From contig DASQHO010000099.1 in NCBI GenBank assembly GCA_035632055.1, positions 1 to 28,901 of the forward strand: a DNA stretch of 28,901 nucleotides, written 5' to 3'. Below the pieces are notes generated by a model, which did not search any database, had not been told where the DNA came from, and saw only the letters and a program-made list of their open reading frames with translations. A program made the translations under genes and the position numbers. This document shows, in pieces, positions 22,334 to 28,070 of the stretch. Origin of the DNA: REEB95 sp035632055. GTDB lineage: Bacteria > Pseudomonadota > Alphaproteobacteria > ATCC43930 > CGMCC-115725. How positions within the stretch are numbered: the stretch's first letter is position 1; every line of letters begins with the position of its first letter.

Positions 22334-22522
22334 TTAAACAACGTCGAATTCGCGTTCGATGATCGCATTCGCCTCTTCATAGGAGAACGCGTCGCGTATT
22401 TCGTCGGTGAATTGGATGATGTCGTTCGGATGCCAGCCATGGGCGCGCGCGACGAGCTCGCAGGTTTCGAGCCGCTTCCAGATATTCGCGCTATCGAACG
22501 AAACCTTGGGGCGCGTCGTCAT
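22334..22522 (-). CDS. Hypothetical protein (62 aa)
   Basis: This is a small soluble protein of 62 residues, not recognised. The sequence includes IWKRLETCELVARAHGWHPNDIIQFTDEIRDA and ends IIEREFDVV; it is mostly helical, acidic, with one Cys, and reads as a conserved product rather than noise. The start ATG 22522 has a weak AAGG close upstream. It lies 68 bases before nadE on the same strand and may be part of the same run. No function is proposed. Confidence 0.65.
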   Translation of the reverse strand: MTTRPKVSFDSANIWKRLETCELVARAHGWHPNDIIQFTDEIRDAFSYEEANAIIEREFDVV

Positions 22523-22574
22523 GACCTTTTTTATTTAGGTCGTGCCGGGCGTTAGACAAGATCCGGGCCGCGGA

Positions 22575-22751
22575 TCAGGCGGAGGCGGGATTTGACGGGG
22601 TGTTCTGTGCCAGCCGCGCGCGCAGGCAAGCCGGACAAAGGCAGCCCTCGCTCTTTTCCGGCATTGGCAGGCGCGGCAACTGCGCGCACCAGCAAGCCGG
22701 ACCGGGGTTGCATTCGAACGACGCACCACATTGGGCGCAACGGGTTTCCAT
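22575..22751 (-). CDS. Cysteine-rich CWC family protein
   Basis: This is a 58-residue protein with eight cysteines, in the pattern METRCAQCGASFECNPGPACWCAQLPRLP then GCLCPACLRARL. The CxxC near the N-terminus, the central C-W-C and the C-x-C-P-x-C near the end are the hallmark of the cysteine-rich CWC family, probably a small zinc-binding fold. The start ATG 22751 begins exactly at the family's METRC-type start; a longer frame upstream is antisense to the BNR gene. It lies 29 bases downstream of the BNR propeller gene, in the same minus-strand run. The biochemical role is unknown. Confidence 0.88.
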   Translation of the reverse strand: METRCAQCGASFECNPGPACWCAQLPRLPMPEKSEGCLCPACLRARLAQNTPSNPASA

Positions 22752-22780
22752 GCACCGATTATCGCACGGCCGCGCGCGCT

Positions 22781-23872
22781 CTACGCCGCGAACCGCACGG
22801 CATTGACCGGCGGCAGGCGGCCTTCCGGCGCCGTCCACGCGTCGCCGCCGTCCTCCGAAATCCACACGCCGCCGCTGGTCGAGCCGAAGGCGAGCGTCTC
22901 GCCGTCCGCGGCCACCGCGAGCGCGTGACGCAGCACCAGATCGTAGGCGTGGCGCTGGGGCAATCCCTTGCGCAGCACCTCGAAGCTCTTGCCGCCGTCG
23001 CGCGTGCGCGCCACCACGACCTTGCCGTCGACCGGCACGCGCTTCTCGTCCTTGACCGCCGGCACGAACCAGGCGGTGTCCGGATCGCGCGGATGCGCGG
23101 CGACCGCGAAGCCAAATTTCGACGGCTTGATCGCCGTGATCTCGTACCAGTTGATGCCGGAATCCTTCGAGCGGAAGACGCCGTTGTGGTGCTGGCACCA
23201 GACGATCTCGGGATGCGCGGCGCAGTGCGCCAAGCGATGGACGTCCATGGCAATCGGATCCTCGCGGCGCTCGGGCGGCATGTATTCGTTGTACATGCCG
23301 CCGCGGTTCATGATGCGCCACGACTTGCCGGCGTCGTGACTGGCCCAGACGCCAGCGGTCGAGACGCCGATGCGGATTTCGCCGGGATTGCGCGGATCAA
23401 CCAGCACCGCGCTGATGCCAGGCTGCTCGCCGCCGGCGACGCCCATCCACTGCTTGCGCTCGGGCATACTCCACAGCGACTCAATGAGCGTCCAGCTGGC
23501 GCTGTTATCGTCCGAGCGGAACAGGCCGCCCGGCATGGTGCCGGCCCACAACCGGCCGGGCACGACGCCGTGCTCGAGCGTCCAGATCTTGCCGAGCGAC
23601 CAGGGATGCGGATCGTCGGTCGCATCCTCGGGCTTCGGCGGAAACGCCGGCACGGCGAGCTCGCGCCAATCGCCGGCGCGCGCGCGATGCCAGAGATGGG
23701 CGCCGAAATGGCCCAGATCGAGCGCGGCGTAAATGCCGCCGTCGCGGTCCGGCAAGAGCGCCGAAACCGGATCGCCGAGGAAATGGACGCCGGCGACCTG
23801 CCACGCGCCTTTCGCCTTGCGCGCAATCTCGAACAAGCCCTTGCGGGTGCCGACATAGACGCGATCGGTCAT
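22781..23872 (-). CDS. BNR/WD40-like beta-propeller protein (sialidase-like)
   Basis: This is a 363-residue protein made of repeated propeller blades with BNR/Asp-box motifs, for example GLFRSDDNSASWT, GVWASHDAGKSWR, GVFRSKDSGINWY, VVARTRDGGKSFEV and GVWISEDGGDAWT. The opening RVYVGTRKGLFEI is also a blade. There is no signal peptide, so it is probably cytosolic. Database names for such proteins (exo-alpha-sialidase) reflect only the fold; I see no sialidase arginine triad that would support the activity. It lies 18 bases downstream of a MoaD/ThiS-like gene and is followed by a CWC gene, so the three may act together. ATG 23872 is the obvious start. Confidence 0.85.
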   Translation of the reverse strand: MTDRVYVGTRKGLFEIARKAKGAWQVAGVHFLGDPVSALLPDRDGGIYAALDLGHFGAHLWHRARAGDWRELAVPAFPPKPEDATDDPHPWSLGKIWTLEHGVVPGRLWAGTMPGGLFRSDDNSASWTLIESLWSMPERKQWMGVAGGEQPGISAVLVDPRNPGEIRIGVSTAGVWASHDAGKSWRIMNRGGMYNEYMPPERREDPIAMDVHRLAHCAAHPEIVWCQHHNGVFRSKDSGINWYEITAIKPSKFGFAVAAHPRDPDTAWFVPAVKDEKRVPVDGKVVVARTRDGGKSFEVLRKGLPQRHAYDLVLRHALAVAADGETLAFGSTSGGVWISEDGGDAWTAPEGRLPPVNAVRFAA

Positions 23873-23890
23873 TCAATCCTCCCGTTCAAT

Positions 23891-24160
23891 TCAGCCACCG
23901 GTCAGCGCCTGGAAAACGTAGATCCGGTCCGACGCCACGACCGGATCGCTTAGGCGTACGCGGTCGCGGACCGGCTTGCCGTTGACGTAGCAGGCAACGT
24001 GCCGGCGCAAGCCGCCCTGATCATCGAGCACGTAGCCCCGCAACGCCGGCCGCGACGTGAACACGGCGCCAAGCGCCTCGCCTACCGTCGCGCCGCCCAC
24101 GTCCGCCGGCGGCGCCTGGAGGAAGCGTTCGAGCGCACGGGTGAAGGCGACAGTCGGCAT
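23891..24160 (-). CDS. MoaD/ThiS family ubiquitin-like protein
   Basis: This is an 89-residue beta-grasp protein of the MoaD/ThiS family. It opens MPTVAFTRALERFL, has the central GATVGEALGAVFTSRPALRGYVLDDQGGLRRHVACYVNGKPV, then LSDPVVASDRIYVFQALTGG. The C-terminal Gly-Gly is the site where MoaD and ThiS are adenylylated and thiocarboxylated. No moaE, moeB, thiF or other activating gene is in this window, so its sulfur chemistry, if any, depends on remote partners. ATG 24160 follows GGAG closely; a longer frame upstream is antisense-type. The stop is 18 bases from the BNR propeller start, a tight operon pairing. Confidence 0.88.
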   Translation of the reverse strand: MPTVAFTRALERFLQAPPADVGGATVGEALGAVFTSRPALRGYVLDDQGGLRRHVACYVNGKPVRDRVRLSDPVVASDRIYVFQALTGG

Positions 24161-24197
24161 AAATCTCCAGTCACGCGCCAACGTGCACGGTGGTTTT

Positions 24198-24635
24198 TTA
24201 CTCGGCGGCCGTGCGGACGTGCGCTTCCTCGGCCGGCGCGACATAGACCATCCAGGTGATGCCGTAGCGGTCGGATACCATGCCGAAGCGCGGCGAGAAG
24301 AAGGTCTTGCCGAGCGGCATTATCGATTTGCCGCCATTGAGCAGCGCGTTGTACATGCGGTCGGCTTCGGCCTCGTTGGCGACGGTCAGCGACAGGCCAA
24401 AGCCGTCGAAGTGCGTCGTGCCGCGGCACATGCCGTCGCCGGCGAAGATCACCGTGTCGCCGATGCGCAGACGCGCATGCATGACCTTGTCGTCGGCCAC
24501 GGGCGGCCGGTTTTCGGTTTCGGGATTGTCCTTGAACCGCAGCATCATCGTCACCTCGGCGCCGAGCGCCTTGGTATAGAAAGCCAACGCCTCCTCGCAG
24601 TTGCCGTCGAAAAACAGGTATGGCTGGACGTTCAT
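24198..24635 (-). CDS. VOC family protein (PhnB-like)
   Basis: This is a 145-residue vicinal-oxygen-chelate fold protein of the PhnB/3-demethylubiquinone-methyltransferase-like group. It starts QPYLFFDGNCEEALAFYTKALGAEVTMMLRFKD, the signature opening of this group, continues MHARLRIGDTVIFAGDG, and ends GMVSDRYGITWMVYV. Its specific reaction is unknown; relatives include glyoxalase-like and resistance proteins but this subgroup is poorly characterised. ATG 24635 follows GGGAG. It is divergent from marR, with a 12-bp palindrome in between, so it is the prime candidate target of that regulator. The MoaD-like gene follows 37 bases downstream. Confidence 0.9.
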   Translation of the reverse strand: MNVQPYLFFDGNCEEALAFYTKALGAEVTMMLRFKDNPETENRPPVADDKVMHARLRIGDTVIFAGDGMCRGTTHFDGFGLSLTVANEAEADRMYNALLNGGKSIMPLGKTFFSPRFGMVSDRYGITWMVYVAPAEEAHVRTAAE

Positions 24636-24704
24636 GGCCGCTCCCTTCCCTGGGTTTTTCCCCTGGCTGGAGCGTGCGGGCCACGCCCGCCGCCTGTCCA
24701 GCCC

Positions 24705-24734
24705 TTGACAATTTGGTTGATATCAACATATCTA
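24705..24734 (+). promoter_or_regulatory. marR promoter with palindromic operator in the spacer
   Basis: TTGACA (24705-24710) is a perfect -35. The 12-bp perfect palindrome GTTGATATCAAC (24716-24727) fills most of the spacer, and TATCTA (24729-24734) after an 18-base spacing is the likely -10. A dyad in this position is what autorepression by the adjacent MarR-family protein would need, and it can serve the divergent VOC gene too. The predicted transcription start falls at or within a few bases of the marR ATG (24739). Confidence 0.65.
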
Positions 24735-24738
24735 AGAC

Positions 24739-25179
24739 ATGTCAAACGGCGTTTCATTCGCGACCACGGTGCACGTCCGCGATACCTGTCTTTGCCTCCA
24801 TCTGCAACGCGCGGCGCGCGCGGTGGCGCGCCGGTTCGACGCGGCGCTGCGGCCGCTCGGCCTGACCAACGGCCAGTTCTCTATGATGATGTCGCTCAAC
24901 CGGCCGGCGCCGCCGACGATCGGCGATGTCGCGTCGCTGCTGGCCATGGACCGCACCACCCTCACCGCGGCGCTCAAGCCGCTCGAGCGGCGCGGCCTGG
25001 TGACCGTCACCGTCGATCCCGCCGACAAGCGGAGCCGCCAGCTTCAACTCACACCCGAGGGCCGCGCGTTGCTGGCTAAAGCACTCCCGATTTGGAAGCG
25101 CACCCACGCAACCCTCGACGGCGAAATCGGCTGGCCGAACACGGCGCGACTGCGCGCCGATTTGCGCGGACTATCCTGA
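24739..25179 (+). CDS. MarR family transcriptional regulator
   Basis: This is a 146-residue winged-helix regulator. After a short N-terminal arm (with DTCLCLHLQRAARAVARRFD) it has the MarR core: LRPLGLTNGQFSMMMSLNRP, the recognition region TIGDVASLLAMDRTTLTAALKPLERRGLV and the wing VTVDPADKRSRQLQLTPEGRALL. The two cysteines in DTCLCLHL could act as a thiol switch, by analogy with OhrR/MarR redox sensors, but this is inference. The ATG at 24739 has no Shine-Dalgarno and may be a leaderless start. It is divergent from the VOC gene, convergent with the YXWGXW gene, and probably binds the palindrome at 24716-24727. Confidence 0.92.
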   Translation: MSNGVSFATTVHVRDTCLCLHLQRAARAVARRFDAALRPLGLTNGQFSMMMSLNRPAPPTIGDVASLLAMDRTTLTAALKPLERRGLVTVTVDPADKRSRQLQLTPEGRALLAKALPIWKRTHATLDGEIGWPNTARLRADLRGLS

Positions 25180-25216
25180 CCCGGCAACGCCGGCCCAGGT
25201 TTATCCTTGCACCGGA

Positions 25217-26122
25217 TTAGGGATGCGGATGCTCCGGTCCGCCGCCGCCTTGCGGTTGACCGCCGCCCGGCTCGCCTTCGTGCGGACCCTTGCGGTGCTG
25301 ATCGCCCTGCACTTGCGGAAGACCCGGCTGTGGACCGCGCGGTGCCGGCGCGTTGGTATGCTGAACGCCCGGCCGCTGCTGATGCTGCGGATGCATGGGC
25401 GCAGCGCCTTCGGCGTGAACGACGCCGCGCGCGCTGAACGCGTTCGGCCGCGGCGTCGCGGCGATCGCCGGACGGCCGTGATTGACCGATGCACGGAATG
25501 CCGGATTGACGCGCGCGGCGTTCTCATGCCGTTGCTGCAAGGAAGTCGGCGCGACGTGCCGTTCGTGTGCAAACGTCTCCTCTTCCGCTGTCGGCCGTGC
25601 GGCGACACCGCCCTCGCCGCCGTTGAAGCTGACGCGCGTGACGTTGATATTGTTCACCACGGTCTTGTTGTAGACGTTGGTGATATGGACGCCGCCGAAA
25701 TTGTTATAGGCGCGGTTGTAGTGGAAGCCGTCGCGGTCCCAGAAGCCGCCGACGTACCCCACACCGATATAGCCGAAGCCGTAATTGATGCCGCCATAGA
25801 AGCCGACATGCGGACCCCAATAGCCGGCGTGCCAGACGTAGAAGCCATTGACCCAGCCCCAGTAACCCGGCGTCCACAGCAGGCCGACGCGCGGCGGGCG
25901 CACCCAAGTTCCGGGCACCCAGTAATAGCCGTAGGGACCCCAGGCCCAATAACCCGGCGCCCAGATCCAGCCCGGCCCCGGAATCACCGGCTGCACATAG
26001 ACCGGCAGCGGCGGCGGCGCGACGGTGATCGAAACCGCGACCTGCGCCTCGCCGGCGCGCGGCATCGCGAGCGCGGCAAGAACGATCAGAAACGGGAAAA
26101 GCCAGCGGCGAAGATGACGCAT
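25217..26122 (-). CDS. YXWGXW repeat-containing exported protein
   Basis: This is a 301-residue exported protein with a signal peptide (about residues 1-27, ending AGEA-Q). The middle part has several aromatic repeats of the YXWGXW type, such as APGYWAWGPYGYYWVPGTW, TPGYWGWVNGFYVWHAGYWG, a GxWxxxxGYW pattern. A VYNKTVVNNINVTRVSFNG segment follows. The last 110 residues are low-complexity and rich in His, Pro, Gly and Gln, ending GGGGPEHPHP, which might bind metal. ATG 26122 is chosen because AAGGA is 7 bases upstream and it begins the signal peptide. Function is unknown; such proteins are common in outer envelopes of this order. Confidence 0.9.
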   Translation of the reverse strand: MRHLRRWLFPFLIVLAALAMPRAGEAQVAVSITVAPPPLPVYVQPVIPGPGWIWAPGYWAWGPYGYYWVPGTWVRPPRVGLLWTPGYWGWVNGFYVWHAGYWGPHVGFYGGINYGFGYIGVGYVGGFWDRDGFHYNRAYNNFGGVHITNVYNKTVVNNINVTRVSFNGGEGGVAARPTAEEETFAHERHVAPTSLQQRHENAARVNPAFRASVNHGRPAIAATPRPNAFSARGVVHAEGAAPMHPQHQQRPGVQHTNAPAPRGPQPGLPQVQGDQHRKGPHEGEPGGGQPQGGGGPEHPHP

Positions 26123-26380
26123 GGGGCAATCCTTATGGCTGGTACAAATGACGGCCGCGCATCGTGCGGCGGAAAATTCGGCCGGCATATAATCGACGAA
26201 TTATGGCGGTGCGATGGCGCGGTGACTTGCGCTGAAGCCGCGCGCGAGCGCCTTGGCGGAATTTTATGGCTGTGAGAATGGTGTGACTGCGGGCGTCATG
26301 CCATAGGCCCAACACGACAGCAGCGGCCCGATCGTTTCACGCCCGGCGTCCAGCTTATGGATCAACCGACCGCACAAGCA
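26123..26380. other. Non-coding gap upstream of the YXWGXW gene
   Basis: No gene is supported in this gap, which with the terminator region spans just over 300 bases to the end of the next gene. There is a TATAAT on the plus strand (26188-26193) without a matching -35 and without a downstream gene on that strand, so I do not call a promoter from it. The minus-strand promoter of the YXWGXW gene should lie here but I cannot place it. Confidence 0.5.
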
Positions 26381-26416
26381 AACGGCCGCATGCGCGCGTG
26401 AGCGCGTGCGGCCGTT
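26381..26416 (-). terminator. Rho-independent-type hairpin after the PG-binding gene
   Basis: AACGGCCGCA (26381-26390) pairs with TGCGGCCGTT (26407-26416), and CGCGC (26393-26397) with GCGCG (26402-26406) around GTGA: 15 base pairs with a two-base bulge. On the minus strand, where it lies 22 bases beyond the PG-binding gene's stop, it is followed by the T-rich TTTGCTTG. The long stem makes this the clearest terminator in the window. Confidence 0.75.
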
Positions 26417-26438
26417 ACGTCTTCAAATCGCCGCGAGA

Positions 26439-26855
26439 TTAGTGCGACGTCGTGCCGCCAGCGCTCGTGCCGGCTTGGGTCAGCTTCTTCATCGTAGCGT
26501 TGTCGAGCCGGGCCGTCGGCTTCAGGCCGTTCTCTTTCTGGAACGCCTTGCCAGCGGCCTTGGTCTTCGGCCCGAACTGGCCGTCGACCTTGCCCTTATA
26601 CAGGCCGGCTGCCTGCAAGGCTTCCTGCGCCTGTTTGACCTTGCTCGACGCATGCACCGCCGCATGCGTCGTGGCGTGAGTCATGGTGCCGGACTTCGGC
26701 ATCTGAACCGCCGGCGCAGCGGTTGTAGCGGGCGCCGGTGCCGCCGCGGGCGGCGCGGCCGGTGTCTGTGCGGGCGACGAGTAGCTGCCCTGTGCATAGG
26801 CGCCGCCAGCCGTAAGCGCCACGATCGATACGGCCAGCAACCAACGTTTGATCAT
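26439..26855 (-). CDS. Exported peptidoglycan-binding domain protein
   Basis: This is a 138-residue secreted protein. A signal peptide (about residues 1-21, ending AYA-Q) is followed by a Pro/Ala-rich linker (about 25-70) and a C-terminal peptidoglycan-binding domain (PG_binding_1): VKQAQEALQAAGLYKGKVDGQFGPKTKAAGKAFQKENGLKPTARLDNATMKKL. The domain is a three-helix bundle that binds cell-wall peptides; no hydrolase domain accompanies it. ATG 26855 follows AGGAGG at 6 bases. A GC hairpin CCCCGG-GCGTG-CCGGGG (26873-26889) lies in its leader, and a strong terminator follows the gene, so it is a single-gene unit. Confidence 0.9.
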   Translation of the reverse strand: MIKRWLLAVSIVALTAGGAYAQGSYSSPAQTPAAPPAAAPAPATTAAPAVQMPKSGTMTHATTHAAVHASSKVKQAQEALQAAGLYKGKVDGQFGPKTKAAGKAFQKENGLKPTARLDNATMKKLTQAGTSAGGTTSH

Positions 26856-26993
26856 TCATAACCTCCTAATGGCCCCGGGCGTGCCGGGGAGTGGAATAAC
26901 ACAAGCGACAACGGCGCCGGACGCAGTCTGTTCCGCCGCCATCGGCGACCACACCCGGATCACCGATTTGTCACTAGGGCAGTTGTTAGCACT

Positions 26994-27407
26994 TCAAGCC
27001 AGGTCAATGGCGAATTTTTTGAGGTCTGCAAGTTTGCAGTCCTCGAGCGCTGACTCATGCGTGGCACGCAATACAACGCGCGGCGCCTTACCGGCATCGA
27101 GCGCCTCTTGCCAGCGGGGTGCGCACAGGCACCAGCGATCGCCCGGTTTCACCCCGGGAAAGCCGTATTCCGACATCGGCGTCGACAGGTCGTTGCCGCG
27201 CGATTTCGAGAAAGCGAGAAATTCGGCGGTGGCAACGACGCAGACGGTATGGCTGCCGGTGTCCTCGGCGCCGGTGTCGCAGCAGCCGTTGCGGTAGAAG
27301 CCGGTCATCGGCTTGATCGAGCATGGCTCGAGCTTACCGCCGAGAACGTTGCGCGACGGCGCGCGTCCACGCCGCTCGCCGCCGCTTTCCGTCGGATCGA
27401 AAGGCAT
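26994..27407 (-). CDS. DUF2237 family protein
   Basis: This is a 137-residue cytosolic protein matching DUF2237 nearly completely: NVLGGKLEPCSIKPMTGFYRNGCCDTGAEDTGSHTVCVVATAEFLAFSKSRGNDLSTP, then GFPGVKPGDRWCLCAPRWQEAL and PRVVLRATHE. Conserved cysteines (EPCS, GCCDTG, CVV, WCLCAP) suggest a metal site or disulfide, but no function is known to me. ATG 27407 gives MPFDPTESGG and follows GGAGG (spacing about 6); a longer frame would start at 27452. The last bases before the stop encode KKFAIDLA, the usual C-terminal pattern. The downstream gap before the PG-binding gene is 138 bases. Confidence 0.93.
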   Translation of the reverse strand: MPFDPTESGGERRGRAPSRNVLGGKLEPCSIKPMTGFYRNGCCDTGAEDTGSHTVCVVATAEFLAFSKSRGNDLSTPMSEYGFPGVKPGDRWCLCAPRWQEALDAGKAPRVVLRATHESALEDCKLADLKKFAIDLA

Positions 27408-27524
27408 GGCTTTCCTCCCCGCCTCGCCCTTCCCAAAACCTGAATTACGCATAGCACGGCAGCCGGCGACGGCGAAGCGCCTCAGCTTGGTAAACAGGTG
27501 CAGCGGGTTCGGCGCGCGCAGCGA

Positions 27525-27538
27525 TTGATCCAGGTCAA
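27525..27538 (+). promoter_or_regulatory. FNR/FixK-type box before the HiPIP gene
   Basis: TTGATCCAGGTCAA matches the FNR/FixK consensus TTGAT-N4-(A/G)TCAA exactly. If the -10 is the CGTTAT/TTATGG segment at about 27561-27568, the box would be centred near -41.5, the class II activator position. The box suggests oxygen-limited activation of the gene at 27590, for which it is the only downstream target. Confidence 0.75.
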
Positions 27539-27589
27539 CGCAATCTGGCGCTTGAACGCCCGTTATGGCGGGAGAACGGAGGACCAGCC

Positions 27590-27907
27590 ATGCATTCGCG
27601 TCGAGATTGGATCCGGTGGCTTTTCGTATTGCCCGCGGCCGTCATCGGTTTGACGCGCAGCGGCATGGCGCAGCAGACCAGCGGCAAGGTGCCGAAATCT
27701 GCGGCGCAGTATCAGGACACGCCGAAAAACGGACAGACCTGCGGCATGTGCAAGTTCTATATCGCGCCCGGCGGCAAAGCCGGCGCCGGCATGATGGGCG
27801 GCACCATGGGGCCCGGCGCGATGCGCACGCCGGGCACGTGCCAAGTCGTCGAAGGCAGCATCAGCCCGCAAGGCTGGTGCGTGCTTTACGCGGCGATCGG
27901 AAGCTGA
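27590..27907 (+). CDS. High-potential iron-sulfur protein (Tat-exported)
   Basis: This is a 105-residue periplasmic electron carrier of the HiPIP family. The signal SRRDWIRWLFVLPAA has the Tat twin arginine, with cleavage likely after GMA at about residue 27. The cluster cysteines are C51 and C54 (CGMCKFY), C84 (GTCQVVEG) and C97 (QGWCVLY), the full CxxC...C...C set for one [4Fe-4S]. Between C54 and C84 lies a Gly/Met-rich stretch (GGKAGAGMMGGTMGPGAM) unusual for the family. HiPIPs shuttle electrons in photosynthesis or respiration. ATG 27590 follows GGAGG at 7 bases. A FNR/FixK-type box lies upstream. The partner enzyme is not in this window. Confidence 0.94.
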   Translation: MHSRRDWIRWLFVLPAAVIGLTRSGMAQQTSGKVPKSAAQYQDTPKNGQTCGMCKFYIAPGGKAGAGMMGGTMGPGAMRTPGTCQVVEGSISPQGWCVLYAAIGS

Positions 27908-27914
27908 AACGGGA

Positions 27915-28061
27915 TCAGCGCCGCAATCGGCGCCACAGCAGCATCGCGCCGACGATCAGGACGACGCCGAGCCACGAAACATCGAAGACGAAGGCGTCGC
28001 GCGCGATCGCGACGTGAAGCGCCGGCGCGCGCAGGAAGGCGAGGAAGGAATCCACGGTCAC
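27915..28061 (-). CDS. Small membrane protein (48 aa) downstream of pncB
   Basis: This is a short ORF in the gap between the HiPIP gene and pncB, on the minus strand. From GTG 28061 it encodes 48 residues, starting (M)TVDSFLAFLRAPALHV and ending SWLGVVLIVGAMLLWRRLRR. The last part is one clear membrane helix (about residues 29-43) capped by a positive RRLRR tail, so the N-terminus is probably outside and the C-terminus in the cytosol. AAGGG lies 4 bases before the start, and the start is 9 bases after the pncB stop, as in a coupled operon. A GTG at 28055 is the alternative start. Not recognised; the function is unknown. Confidence 0.6.
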   Translation of the reverse strand: MTVDSFLAFLRAPALHVAIARDAFVFDVSWLGVVLIVGAMLLWRRLRR

Positions 28062-28070
28062 TCTGCCCTT

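Noticed and set aside
22552..22755. A 67-codon minus-strand frame overlapping the CWC gene
   Set aside because: The alternative frame at 22575-22751 has the complete CWC cysteine pattern; the two cannot both be real at this spacing.
24718..24726. TTGAT-ATCAA between the VOC gene and marR as an FNR/FixK box
   Set aside because: The two half-sites abut with no 4-base spacer, so it does not fit FNR; it is better read as the MarR operator.
26188..26193. Perfect TATAAT on the plus strand upstream of the YXWGXW gene
   Set aside because: No -35 partner and no gene follows on the plus strand for several hundred bases.
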